Below, one piece after another: positions 28,183 through 36,379 of a DNA stretch of 64,000 nucleotides. Each line of letters opens with the position of its first letter. The stretch's first letter is position 1. Under the pieces are notes generated by a model, which made no database searches, was not told the origin of the DNA, and was given only the letters and a program-made list of their open reading frames with translations. The stretch covers positions 1,674,001 through 1,738,000 of the forward strand of contig CAWADU010000003.1 of the NCBI GenBank assembly GCA_963781025.1, given 5' to 3'. The position numbers and the translations under genes were made by a program. The stretch is from Tardibacter sp963781025 (lineage in GTDB: Bacteria; Pseudomonadota; Alphaproteobacteria; Sphingomonadales; Sphingomonadaceae).

Positions 28183-28209
28183 CCGCCAGCGGGTCCGGGA
28201 CCGTGGCGG
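28183..28209 (+). promoter_or_regulatory. GC-rich stem-loop between tadG and the pilin gene
   Basis: A strong inverted repeat in the 83-bp gap after tadG: outer arms CCGCCA (28183-28188) and TGGCGG (28204-28209), inner arms GGTCC and GGACC. No T-run follows, so it does not look like a full terminator. It could be an mRNA processing or stability element separating the pilin message from the long upstream transcript, which would allow higher pilin output; that role is inference. Confidence 0.5.
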
Positions 28210-28253
28210 CGGGGTGACGTCTTCCCGGAAAATACAATGAAAGGACCAGACAA

Positions 28254-28430
28254 ATGAATGGATTGATGAGCATTTACCTCCGATTGAGGACCAACGAACG
28301 GGGCATCACAGCGGTTGAATACGCCGTTCTGGCGGCGATGGTCGGGACCGCGATCATGGCGCTCAGCAGTGATTTCACCAGTGCGCTCAGCAATGCCTTT
28401 ACCGCCATTTTCACCCCTTCGGCGCCGTGA
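28254..28430 (+). CDS. flp: Flp-family type IVb pilin (58 residues)
   Basis: The major pilin of the Tad system, a very short gene. The protein starts MNGLMSIYLRLRTNERG and continues ITAVEYAVLAAMVGTAIMAL. Cleavage by a prepilin peptidase after the Gly at residue 17 would leave a mature pilin of about 41 residues with Glu at position 5, the standard Flp arrangement. A good AAGGA ribosome site lies 8 bases before ATG 28254. Unlike many Tad loci, the pilin gene is near the 3' end and not first. Its stop overlaps the GTG start of tadE (GTGA). Confidence 0.93.
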   Translation: MNGLMSIYLRLRTNERGITAVEYAVLAAMVGTAIMALSSDFTSALSNAFTAIFTPSAP

Positions 28431-28873
28431 CCGAAGCGATGCATAGAAGCAGACACCGGTTTCGCTCCGCCGAAGCCGGTGTCGCCGCCGTGGAATTCGC
28501 ACTGGTCGCGCCGATCTTCCTGATCCTCGTGTTCAGCATCATCATCTACGGTTTCTATTTCGCTACCCGCATCGCGGTCGCCCACGCCGCCGCCGAGGGT
28601 GCACGCGCTTCGGTCGCCGGAATAACGGCAGCGGAAAGACAGGCGTTCGCCGAGGCGCAAGTGCGGGCGATATTCGCCAACTATGCCCCGCTGCTGAGCG
28701 ACGACGCGGCGCATCTGGAGGTCGCGGCCCAACCGTCCGTCACCCCGGGCCTGTTCGAGGTGACTGTGACCTATGATCTGACCGATCATAATTTCAGCCT
28801 GTTTTCAGGCTTTTTGCCACTTCCGTCCGATAGGCCAAGCGTCACCGTTGTCGCGGCAAACGGCGGCTATTAG
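28427..28873 (+). CDS. tadE: TadE-like pseudopilin
   Basis: A 148-residue pilin-like protein with the TadE signature AEAGVAAVEFALVAPIFLIL near residues 15-34. Prepilin peptidase would cleave at the Gly, leaving Glu at position 5 of the mature protein. About 100 periplasmic residues follow without cysteines. TadE and TadF are minor pseudopilins needed for pilus formation. It starts at GTG overlapping the flp stop; an ATG four codons further in is also possible. It closes the operon and is followed by a hairpin with a short T-run. Confidence 0.88.
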   Translation: MTEAMHRSRHRFRSAEAGVAAVEFALVAPIFLILVFSIIIYGFYFATRIAVAHAAAEGARASVAGITAAERQAFAEAQVRAIFANYAPLLSDDAAHLEVAAQPSVTPGLFEVTVTYDLTDHNFSLFSGFLPLPSDRPSVTVVAANGGY

Positions 28874-28892
28874 GAGAGGTTCCTCTGGCTTG

Positions 28893-28935
28893 AACGCCAC
28901 GCTCAGGCGAGGCTTGTCGAAGCCTTGGGCGTTTT
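28893..28935. terminator. Palindromic hairpin at the convergent end of the Tad operon
   Basis: An inner perfect stem AGGCTT (28910-28915) and AAGCCT (28920-28925) with a GTCG loop, inside outer arms AACGCC (28893-28898) and GGCGTT (28928-28933), followed by TTTT. It lies between tadE and the convergent lyase gene, so it can end transcription of the pilus operon. The core GGCTTGTCGAAGCC resembles the short palindromic elements dispersed in sphingomonad genomes, so it may be a REP-type repeat acting as a terminator. Confidence 0.6.
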
Positions 28936-29809
28936 AACCGTGGCTTTCGATCGCCGCCTGCACGGCGAGAAGCCGCTCGGCATCGGCAAGATGCAACCGC
29001 TCCACCATCTTCCCGTCGACGCGGAGAGCGCCCTTCCCGGCATTGGCCGGATCGGCAAAGGCTGCGGCGATGGCGCGGGCATGGTCGAGCGCCTCTGGTG
29101 CAGGCGAATAGGCCCGGTTGCAGACTTCGATCTGGCCGGGATGGATGAGCGTCTTGCCGTCGAGGCCGAAAGCCGCGCCCTGCGCGCATTCGACAGCAAA
29201 GCCTGCTGCGTCGTCGATCGCGTTCCAGACGCCATCAAAGATAAGCAGGCCGTGTGCGCGGGCAGCAAGCACCGCCTGGGTGATCACCGGAAGATAGGGC
29301 GCGCGGCCCGGCGTGAGCGGTGCACGCATCTCCTTGGCGAGATCGTTGAGGCCAAGCACAAGGGCGCAAAGCCGGGTCATCTCCGCAGTCGCGGCGATGG
29401 CGGCAAGAGCAAGGACGGCGGGCGCGCTTTCGATCATCGCCCACAGCCGCGTGGCGGCAGGCGCATGGACGAGCACGGTGTCATACCGGTCTATGTCCTC
29501 GGCGCTGGCAACCTTGGGAACGAGGATGGCATCCGGCCCCGCCTCGGCAAGGGCGGCAAGGTCGTCGGCACCCCAGGCCGTGTCCAGCGCATTGGCGCGC
29601 ACCACAAGCTCGCGATGGCCGAACCCGCCGGCGCGGACTGCGGCAACGGCGGCGGCGCGAGCCTCCTCCTTCATCTCGGGCGCAACCGCATCCTCCAGGT
29701 CGAGTATAACGATGTCCGACGCGAGCGTGCGCGCCTTCTCGATGGCGCGCGGATTGGACGCGGGCAGGTAGAGCGCGCTGCGGCGCGGCCGAACCGGCGT
29801 CTCAGCCAT
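28934..29809 (-). CDS. CitE/HpcH-type CoA-ester lyase
   Basis: A TIM-barrel enzyme of the HpcH/HpaI aldolase and citrate lyase beta family, 291 residues. Family members cleave or hydrolyse CoA thioesters such as malyl-, citramalyl- or citryl-CoA with Mg2+. Visible pieces are LDLEDAV (37-42), the substrate-binding Arg R71, E127 in WAMIESAPAV and the ND pair at 155-156 (GLNDLAKE), where metal-binding Glu/Asp are expected. The substrate cannot be told from sequence. The frame extends upstream, but ATG 29809 begins the conserved domain. It overlaps the cysA stop by 8 bp, an odd pairing with sulfate uptake. Confidence 0.85.
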   Translation of the reverse strand: MAETPVRPRRSALYLPASNPRAIEKARTLASDIVILDLEDAVAPEMKEEARAAAVAAVRAGGFGHRELVVRANALDTAWGADDLAALAEAGPDAILVPKVASAEDIDRYDTVLVHAPAATRLWAMIESAPAVLALAAIAATAEMTRLCALVLGLNDLAKEMRAPLTPGRAPYLPVITQAVLAARAHGLLIFDGVWNAIDDAAGFAVECAQGAAFGLDGKTLIHPGQIEVCNRAYSPAPEALDHARAIAAAFADPANAGKGALRVDGKMVERLHLADAERLLAVQAAIESHG

Positions 29810-30848
29810 TGGCCGGATAAGCGCGCACGGCCAGCGGCCGCAGCCTGATGTCCTGACCCGTCGCCAGTCCCTTGGGCGCCCTGGAGAAGGCGACTTCGAC
29901 CATCTGATCGTGATCCAGCAGCCGCGCGTCGATTTGCGCCATTGGTCCAGCGCGAAGGATATGCTCGATCCGCGCGACCAGCGCAGGCTCGTCTTCCTTA
30001 GCAAGCGCGAACTCATGCGCGCGGATGAACGCTGTCGCAGCGCCATCGCCCTTCACCGTCACTGCATTGGAAAGTTCAAGGCCGCCGATTTGCACTTTGC
30101 CATCGGCAAGTTGGGCGTCCAGCCGATTCGCCTGACCCATGAAATCGGCAACAAAGGCGGTGGCCGGCTGATCATAGACGACTTCGGGAGTGTCGATCTG
30201 TTCCACCTTGCCGTTCGACATCACCACCACGCGATCGGCAAGCTCAAGCGCCTCGTCCTGATCGTGCGTGACGAAGATGGATGTAATTCCCGTTTCGTCA
30301 TGGATGTGGCGCAGCCATCGCCTCAAGTCCTTGCGGACCTTGGCATCGAGAGCGCCGAAAGGTTCGTCCAGCAGAAGCAGCCGGGGTCCGACCGCAAGGG
30401 CGCGGGCCAGCGCCACGCGTTGCCGTTGGCCGCCGGAAAGCTGCGCCGGATAGCGCTTGCCCAGCTCCGGAAGCTGGACAAGGTTGAGCAGCTCCTCCAC
30501 CCGCCGCGCGATTTCCGCCTTTGCCGGGCGGTCGCGCCGACGTTTGACCGAAAGGCCAAAGGCAATGTTTTCGGCCACCGTCATGTGCCGGAACAGCGCA
30601 TAATGCTGGAACACGAAGCCGACCTGCCGGTCACGCGCGGGACGGTTGGAGACGTCTTCGCCGTCGAACAGGATATGGCCGGAATCGGGAAAATCGAGAC
30701 CCGCGATGAGGCGCAGCAACGTCGTCTTGCCCGAACCCGAGGGGCCGAGCAGCGCCAGGAATTCACCGTCGCGCGCCTCGACGCTGACATTGTTCAGCGC
30801 CGGAAAGCGGCCGAATGTTTTGAGGACATTGGAGACTGTGACGGCCAT
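29802..30848 (-). CDS. cysA: CysA, sulfate/thiosulfate ABC transporter ATPase
   Basis: ATP-binding subunit of the sulfate importer, 348 residues. Walker A GPSGSGKTT at 35-43, a Q-loop in FVFQHYALFRHMTVAEN, signature LSGGQRQR at 136-143, Walker B LLLLDEPFGALDAK and the switch His in FVTHDQDEALEL are all intact. A C-terminal TOBE-like extension of about 110 residues includes DFMGQANRLDA, typical of CysA. It follows cysW by 7 bp and overlaps the lyase gene. Sulfate rather than thiosulfate specificity cannot be resolved here. Confidence 0.95.
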   Translation of the reverse strand: MAVTVSNVLKTFGRFPALNNVSVEARDGEFLALLGPSGSGKTTLLRLIAGLDFPDSGHILFDGEDVSNRPARDRQVGFVFQHYALFRHMTVAENIAFGLSVKRRRDRPAKAEIARRVEELLNLVQLPELGKRYPAQLSGGQRQRVALARALAVGPRLLLLDEPFGALDAKVRKDLRRWLRHIHDETGITSIFVTHDQDEALELADRVVVMSNGKVEQIDTPEVVYDQPATAFVADFMGQANRLDAQLADGKVQIGGLELSNAVTVKGDGAATAFIRAHEFALAKEDEPALVARIEHILRAGPMAQIDARLLDHDQMVEVAFSRAPKGLATGQDIRLRPLAVRAYPANG

Positions 30849-30855
30849 TTTCGGA

Positions 30856-31704
30856 TCAATGCCCTCGTTTCACGATGGATTCGCCAAATCGCCACTCAAG
30901 CACCGATTTGATGACGAGCGTCACCAGCGCGAGCGTGGCAAGCAGCGATGCGACCGCAAAGGCGGCGACGAAGTTATATTCGTTGTACAGGATTTCGACA
31001 TGCAGCGGCATGGTGTTCGTTTCGCCCCGGATATGACCGGATATCACCGAAACGGCGCCGAACTCGCCCATGGCGCGGGCATTACAAAGCAGCACCCCAT
31101 AGAGCAGGCCCCAGCGGATGTTCGGCAAGGTCACGTGCCAGAATGTCTGCCAGCCGTTCGCGCCCAGTGACAAGGCGGCCTCTTCGTTTTCGCGCCCCTG
31201 TTCGGTCATCAGCGGAATGAGTTCGCGAGCGACGAAGGGAAAGGTGATGAACACCGTCGCAAGCACGATCCCCGGAACGGCGAAGACAATTTCCACATCA
31301 TGCGCGCGCAACCAGGGATAAAGCGCGCTGGAGGCTCCGAAAAGCAGGATGTAGATCAGGCCCGAAACGACAGGGGAAACCGAAAACGGCAGGTCGATCA
31401 GCGTGATGAGAACGCTCTTGCCGCGAAAGTCGAATTTCGTGATGGCCCAGGATGCGGCGACGCCGAAAATCACGTTCAGCGGAACCGCGATCGCCGCGAC
31501 GAGCAAAGTCAGCTTCATCGCCAGCCATGCATCAGGTTCGACGACGGCGTCGTAAAAAGCGCCGACGCCCTTGCGGAACGCCTCGACGAACACCGCGGCC
31601 AAAGGCAGCGCGAGCGCCACCGCCAGATAGAGGAGCGCGAGACCGATCAGCCCCCATTTGATCGCGGGCGGCGTCGCCAGCGGAGTACGCTTCCCAGCGG
31701 ACAT
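30856..31704 (-). CDS. cysW: CysW, sulfate ABC transporter permease
   Basis: One of the two inner-membrane permeases, 282 residues with six predicted helices. The family marker DLPFSVSPVVSGLIYILLFG is present, as is the EAA loop EEAALSLGANGWQTFWHVTL that docks the ATPase. NARAMGEFGAVSVISG matches the CysW C-terminal conserved part. It lies between cysT (5 bp) and cysA (7 bp). Confidence 0.95.
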   Translation of the reverse strand: MSAGKRTPLATPPAIKWGLIGLALLYLAVALALPLAAVFVEAFRKGVGAFYDAVVEPDAWLAMKLTLLVAAIAVPLNVIFGVAASWAITKFDFRGKSVLITLIDLPFSVSPVVSGLIYILLFGASSALYPWLRAHDVEIVFAVPGIVLATVFITFPFVARELIPLMTEQGRENEEAALSLGANGWQTFWHVTLPNIRWGLLYGVLLCNARAMGEFGAVSVISGHIRGETNTMPLHVEILYNEYNFVAAFAVASLLATLALVTLVIKSVLEWRFGESIVKRGH

Positions 31705-31709
31705 GCCCG

Positions 31710-32609
31710 TTACGCCTCCTGAAGGCGGCGGTTGTACGCCTGGATCAGATTGATGAAGAGAAGCGCTGAAAACGATGCCGCAAGGGTTACGCAGGCGATC
31801 GCCGTCGCGCCGGCATAGTTATATTGCTCCAGCTCGATGATGATGAGCAGCGGCGCAATCTCCGACTTGAACGGCATATTGCCGGCGATGAAGATGACCG
31901 AACCATATTCGCCAACCCCACGAGCGAAGGCCATCGCAAAACCGGTCAGCAATGCCGGCCCGATGGCAGGCAAAATCACTTTGCGGAAGGTGGTGATGCG
32001 TCCCGCGCCAAGGCTCACCGCCGCCTCTTCAACTTCCACGCCCAGATCGGCCAGCACCGGTTCCACGGTGCGGACGACAAAGGGCAGACCGATAAATACG
32101 AGCGCGACAACGACGCCCGCGGGCGTGAATGCAATCTTGATCCCGAGCGGCTCCAGATACTGTCCGATCCAGCCCGTCGATGCATAAAGCGCGGTCAACG
32201 CGATGCCGGCAACCGCCGTCGGCAGGGCAAAGGGCAGATCGACCGCGGCGTCGACCAGCTTTCTGCCCGGAAAGTCATAGCGCACGAGCACCCAGGCAAC
32301 GAGCAGGCCGAAGACCATGTTGATGAAGCCGGCGATCGCGGCGGCGCCGAAGCTCAGCTCATAGGCCTTCAATGCTCGCTCCGACCCTGCATTCGCCCAG
32401 AACGCGGTCCAGCCGCCGCCTGCTGCCTTCATGATCATCGCCGAAAGCGGGATGAGCACGATCAGCGACAGATAGGTAACGGTCAGGCCGAGGCTGAGGC
32501 CGAACCCCGGAATGATGGATCGGCGGCGGCCACGGGGAAGCGGAAGGGGCAATTTCCCTCCGACCCCCCGTCCTGCGTGTGTGAACGCATCCGCCGCCGC
32601 CAAATCCAT
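31710..32609 (-). CDS. cysT: CysT (CysU), sulfate ABC transporter permease
   Basis: The second permease, about 299 residues with six helices. DLPFALPTAVAGIALTALY and the EAA loop EEAAVSLGAGRITTFRKVIL identify it, and ARGVGEYGSVIFIAGN is the CysT counterpart of the CysW tail motif. ATG 32609 has an AGGGGA just upstream; a TTG 15 bases earlier overlaps the porin stop and is less likely. The first 30 residues are rich in Gly/Pro/Arg and probably cytoplasmic. Confidence 0.94.
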   Translation of the reverse strand: MDLAAADAFTHAGRGVGGKLPLPLPRGRRRSIIPGFGLSLGLTVTYLSLIVLIPLSAMIMKAAGGGWTAFWANAGSERALKAYELSFGAAAIAGFINMVFGLLVAWVLVRYDFPGRKLVDAAVDLPFALPTAVAGIALTALYASTGWIGQYLEPLGIKIAFTPAGVVVALVFIGLPFVVRTVEPVLADLGVEVEEAAVSLGAGRITTFRKVILPAIGPALLTGFAMAFARGVGEYGSVIFIAGNMPFKSEIAPLLIIIELEQYNYAGATAIACVTLAASFSALLFINLIQAYNRRLQEA

Positions 32610-32617
32610 ATCCCCTG

Positions 32618-34147
32618 TTACCAATCAATATGCAGACGGGTAGCCAAAGCATCGCCTTTGGTTTTTGCCCCTACCGGATCAAGCGGCGTGTTGTCACCTG
32701 CGAAGCGAATATAGTTGAACTGAAGCTTGATGTTCGGGTTCCAATACCAGTTGAGCCCGGCAGTCCAGGTGTTCGCCTTGTTACCGGCGTTGGCGGACAC
32801 CGGCGTGTCGGAAAAGTCGGCCCGGTCATAGCGCACGGCCAGCTCCCACGCGCCCCAGTCGCCCTTGCCGTCAAAGTTGGTGAACGGCTTTATCCGGTCG
32901 AAATTGCCATTCTTGAACGGGCGGGATTCTCCGGTCAGGAAGACCGTGCCATATACATAGAAGCCGTCGACCTTGGTCGTCGGGGCGCCGACTGCCCGGT
33001 CGATCCAGACCCTGCCATATTCGCCGGCGATGGTGGCCGGACCGAACACGCCCGCCGCCTCGGCCCCGAGATATTGCGCGTCGGTGGCATCGAAGATGGT
33101 TCCGGTATCGATGATGTTGCCGCCATCGACGCGGATGTTGGGGCGGTCGCTCAACCGCGCGCCGACATTCGTGGCCGAACGCAGAGCCTTGCGCCAGCTG
33201 CCGGAAACGCCCACATGCAGGATCTTGCCGGTGTCGTAGATCGGCTCCCATGTGACGCGGCCGTTAAACCCCCAGCCTTCGTCAGGAGCGTTGGCAGCCG
33301 AAACCGCCGGAGCGCTGCTCGCGGGATCGGGTTTCACCACCGCGTCGGCATTGGCGGCGCGGCCGATGCTCTCGTTCTCGCCGAATATGCCGACAGTGGC
33401 GTTCAGGGTATCCGAGGCATAACCGAATGATGCACCGATCCGGCGTTCCGCCATCAGGTTGCCCGCCGCGACGTTGAAGATGCCACGTTCAAGGAAGACG
33501 TTGTAATTGTCGGAATTGTTCGACTCGAGCCCGAATGGCGCCTTGTGCTGGCCCAGGGTGAGTTGCAGCTTCTTGTTCTTGAAGCCGACGAACTGGACGT
33601 AGGCGTCCTGCAGATTGACGGTGTTCCCGGCGAAATCCGCCTCGATCCGCCAGTTGAACACTTTAAAGGCGGTGCCTTCGAGGCCGAGCCGGGCGCGGCG
33701 GAAAGCGGTGCCGTTGTTATAGTCATAGCTCCCACGACGTTCGTTGAAGGCGACATAGTCGGCATCGATGACGCCGCGCATCTTGAACGTCGTCGCGCCT
33801 GTCGAGTCCGCGAAGGTCGGAACGACGCCATTGGTGCCAAGGCCCTTCGACGATTTCACCTCGACGTGCTGCACGCGATCGTTGGTCGATTCCAGCCGGG
33901 TTTCCAGCTCGGCGTTGCGCGCCTCGAGCGATTTCACCTTGGCTTCAAGCGCATTGAGGCGGTCAATGACCGCATTGCCGGTGGGCGCGGGCGGCGCTTC
34001 GTCAGCGGGGCTGCTCGGCGGAGCGAGTTCATCGATGACGCCCGGTCCCGACGGCGCAGCGCCGGAGGTCGCCGGTTCATTCTGAGCGATCGCCGGTGTC
34101 GCGATTGCAAGCGCAAGGAGGCTCGCGCCAAAGAAACACAGAGTCAC
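32618..34147 (-). CDS. OprO/OprP-family anion porin
   Basis: Outer-membrane porin of the phosphate-selective O/P family, 509 residues. It has a signal peptide (LLALAIATPAIAQN), a coiled-coil segment (DRLNALEAKVKSLEARNAEL, residues 60-90) that probably trimerises in the periplasm, then a beta-barrel (TFKMRGVIDADYVAFNERRG; GLEGTAFKVFNWRIEADFAG; LTLGQHKAPFGLE). It ends in Trp, as outer-membrane proteins often do. GTG 34147 is supported by AGGAAGGA 7 bases upstream. Its place between the sulfate-binding protein and the permeases suggests it passes sulfate; that is inference. Confidence 0.88.
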   Translation of the reverse strand: MTLCFFGASLLALAIATPAIAQNEPATSGAAPSGPGVIDELAPPSSPADEAPPAPTGNAVIDRLNALEAKVKSLEARNAELETRLESTNDRVQHVEVKSSKGLGTNGVVPTFADSTGATTFKMRGVIDADYVAFNERRGSYDYNNGTAFRRARLGLEGTAFKVFNWRIEADFAGNTVNLQDAYVQFVGFKNKKLQLTLGQHKAPFGLESNNSDNYNVFLERGIFNVAAGNLMAERRIGASFGYASDTLNATVGIFGENESIGRAANADAVVKPDPASSAPAVSAANAPDEGWGFNGRVTWEPIYDTGKILHVGVSGSWRKALRSATNVGARLSDRPNIRVDGGNIIDTGTIFDATDAQYLGAEAAGVFGPATIAGEYGRVWIDRAVGAPTTKVDGFYVYGTVFLTGESRPFKNGNFDRIKPFTNFDGKGDWGAWELAVRYDRADFSDTPVSANAGNKANTWTAGLNWYWNPNIKLQFNYIRFAGDNTPLDPVGAKTKGDALATRLHIDW

Positions 34148-34341
34148 GATTTTCCTTCCTGAAAGCCAGCTGGTATCGGTTTCCGGGCAGTATCATGCGG
34201 TACGCTATATACAATCCGATATATCGATACCGCGAGATCGAGCGCAAAAATGGAGACAGACGAGCAAAAGGGCGCGGTGCTTGCCCCATTTCGGGAGGAT
34301 TGTCGGCGCGAGGGGGAAACTGCCTCCCGCAAGTTCAGGCC

Positions 34342-35344
34342 CTAGCGCTTGGCGTCTTCGAAAACCTGATCGAAGAGCCCGCCGTCATTGAAATGCGCTG
34401 CCTGCGCCCGTGCCCAGCCGCCAAAGTTGCGGTCGATGGTAAACAGCTGGAGCTTGGGGAAATTGGCCGCATATTTTGCCGCCACCCGGGCATCGCGAGG
34501 CCGATAATAGTTCTTCGCGATGATCTCCTGGGCCTCTGGCGTGTACAGAAACTTCAGATAGGCTTCCGACGCCGCCAGCGTGCCATGCTTCTTCGCATTG
34601 CCGTCGATCACCGCAACGGGCGGTTCGGTAAGGATCGACACCGACGGATAGACTATGTCGAACTGCCCTTTGCCAAGCTCACGCTGGGCAAGCAGCGCCT
34701 CGTTCTCCCAGGCCAGCAGGACATCGCCCTGGCCACGCTGCACGAATGTGGTCGTCGCTCCGCGCGCGCCGGAATCGAGCACCGGCACATTCTTGAACAG
34801 CTTCACCAGATAATCGTGGGCCGGCTTCCCCGCGCCATAGGTCTTCGTCGCATAGCCGTACGCCGCGAGGTAGTTCCAGCGCGCACCGCCCGACGTCTTG
34901 GGGTTGGGGGTGATGACGCCGACGCCCGGCTTCACCAGATCGTTCCAGTCGACGAATGTTTTTAGGATTGCCCTTGCGGACCAGAAACACGATCGTCGAA
35001 TAATATGGCGTCGAATTGTTCGGCAGCCGGCTTTGCCAGTTCGCCGGCAAAAGCTTGCTGCGCTGCGCGATCTCGTCAATGTCATAGGCCAGCGCCAGCG
35101 TCACGACATCTGCTTCCAGGCCGTCGATGACCGCGCGGGCCTGCTTGCCCGAGCCGCCGTGCGATTGCTTGATCGTCAGTGATTGTCCGTTCCTGGTGTG
35201 CCAATGCCGGGAGAAGGCGGCATCGACCCCCTTGTAGAGCTCACGCGTGGGATCGTAGCTGACATTGAGGATCGTTGCGGCTGTCGCAGCCACCGGGGCG
35301 ACGGCGATCACTGCGGCGATAGCGGATAGAAGCAGCTTTTTCAT
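34342..35344 (-). pseudogene. sbp: Sulfate-binding protein gene with a single-base frameshift
   Basis: Periplasmic sulfate/thiosulfate-binding protein in two frames. The first part runs from ATG 35344 through a signal peptide (MKKLLLSAIAAVIAVAP) and ILNVSYDPTRELYKG to FLVRKGNPK. The second resumes at DWNDLVKPGVGVITPNPKTS and continues to the normal end (FDQVFEDAKR). The break sits at five T bases on the plus strand (34959-34963); four would join the frames as GNPKTFVDWND. Length without the break would be about 333 residues, normal for the family. Everything else is intact, so either a recent mutation or a sequence error fits. A real break would probably disable the importer unless another binding protein serves it. 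Confidence 0.88.
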
Positions 35345-35391
35345 CGATTCGCCCCATCGTTCCCTTGGTCCGACGATCTGACTATACCCTA

Positions 35392-35410
35392 CTATTCCGC
35401 TGGACAATAG
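35392..35410. promoter_or_regulatory. Candidate operator upstream of the sulfate operon
   Basis: An inverted repeat CTATT-N9-AATAG lies 48 bases before the sbp start in an AT-richer stretch. The spacing resembles LysR-type (CysB-like) sites, but the arms are only 5 bp and no regulator gene is adjacent, so support is weak. Confidence 0.25.
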
Positions 35411-35505
35411 ATGGATATCTTGCGCGGGGTAAAGTGCATCTATTTGGCAATCGTGACGGGCGTGATCGACCCATGCCGGGGGAAAACGCGCCCAGAAGAC
35501 ATCTT

Positions 35506-35531
35506 GCCGCCATCGTCTGCATCATGGCGGC
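35506..35531. terminator. Inverted repeat downstream of merR, possible terminator
   Basis: Perfect 8-bp arms GCCGCCAT (35506-35513) and ATGGCGGC (35524-35531) with a 10-base loop, 30 bases past the merR stop. No clear T-run follows on the minus strand, so termination is plausible but not shown. Confidence 0.4.
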
Positions 35532-35559
35532 GGTTTCCTCATTGGATTGGAAGAATTGA

Positions 35560-35985
35560 TCAGGCGGCGCGGGTCCGCTCCAGCGCATCGGCCAGCATAT
35601 CACGAATGGTCTGAAGCGCTGCCCGGTCAAATCGCGAATCGCCCGATAATGAATCCGGTGCAATCGCATCGACGTGCGCGGACTTTGCGGTCGTGGATGC
35701 AATCGTCGGTGCTCCGGCCGCCCCATCCCCGCCGCGCTGCTGCTGCTTCACCAGCTTCTGGGCGCCGGCGATAGTGTATCCCTGCTGGTTGAGGAGTTGG
35801 TCGATCCACTGGACCAGCGCCACGTCCTCGGGCCGGTAGTAGCGGCGATTACCGTTGCGCTTGAGTGGCCTCAATTGGGGAAACTTGCTTTCCCAGAAGC
35901 GCAGTATGTGTTGCGGAACGCCCAGATTGGCCGCCACTTCGCCAATCGTTCGAAACGCGTCTGGAGCCTTTTCCGTAGCGTTCAC
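35560..35985 (-). CDS. MerR-family transcriptional regulator
   Basis: A 141-residue DNA-binding protein with an N-terminal winged helix of the MerR type (FRTIGEVAANLGVPQHILRF, then KRNGNRRYYRPEDVALV, residues 11-58), a short helical linker and a C-terminal tail of about 60 residues with no cysteines. The form FWESKFPQLRPLKRNGNRRYY is characteristic of the regulator found beside ihfA in many alphaproteobacteria. Absence of Cys argues against metal sensing. It starts 16 bp after the ihfA stop, so it is probably co-transcribed. Its target is unknown. Confidence 0.9.
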   Translation of the reverse strand: MNATEKAPDAFRTIGEVAANLGVPQHILRFWESKFPQLRPLKRNGNRRYYRPEDVALVQWIDQLLNQQGYTIAGAQKLVKQQQRGGDGAAGAPTIASTTAKSAHVDAIAPDSLSGDSRFDRAALQTIRDMLADALERTRAA

Positions 35986-36001
35986 AAGCGCTTGCCCACT
36001 T

Positions 36002-36298
36002 TCAGAAGCCCTTTACCTCGTCGCGCAATAGCTGGCTGGCACGAAAAGTCAGCACGCGACGCGCCTCAATGGGCACTTCGATGCCGGTCTTCGGGTTACG
36101 ACCCACGCGTTGTCCCTTATCGCGCAGGATGAAGGTCCCGAAACCCGAAATCTTGACATTTTCACCGCGAGCCATCGCGTCACTCATCAATTCAAGTACA
36201 CGCTCAACCATCGCGGACAAATCCGCGCGCGACAATCCGATTTCACGGTGAACCAATTCACCCAGATCGGCCCGTGTAAGCGTTTTACCTTCGACCAT
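36002..36298 (-). CDS. ihfA: Integration host factor subunit alpha
   Basis: A DNA-bending nucleoid protein of 98 residues, acting with IHF beta. The family features are complete: VKISGFGTFILRDKGQRVGR followed by NPKTGIEVPIEARRVLTFRA, the beta-arm with the intercalating Pro. Length is standard. The 81 bp between fabH and ihfA leaves room for a separate promoter, although the plsX-fabH-ihfA-merR order is a common conserved block. Confidence 0.96.
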   Translation of the reverse strand: MVEGKTLTRADLGELVHREIGLSRADLSAMVERVLELMSDAMARGENVKISGFGTFILRDKGQRVGRNPKTGIEVPIEARRVLTFRASQLLRDEVKGF

Positions 36299-36379
36299 CG
36301 CCGTTATCCCCCGAAATCACAGCGTTACAAAAATAGCCTAACACTATTGTAAGTACAACCGGCGCATAAGCGGTAAGCC

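Noticed and set aside
34955..34975. Programmed frameshift at the A-rich codons of sbp
   Set aside because: The codons AAA AAC resemble a -1 slippery site, but joining the two halves needs a +1 shift, and no stimulatory stem was evident; an indel is simpler.
35365..35614. Small plus-strand open frames upstream of sbp
   Set aside because: They cross the promoter region and the end of merR, lack ribosome sites and show no protein-like composition.
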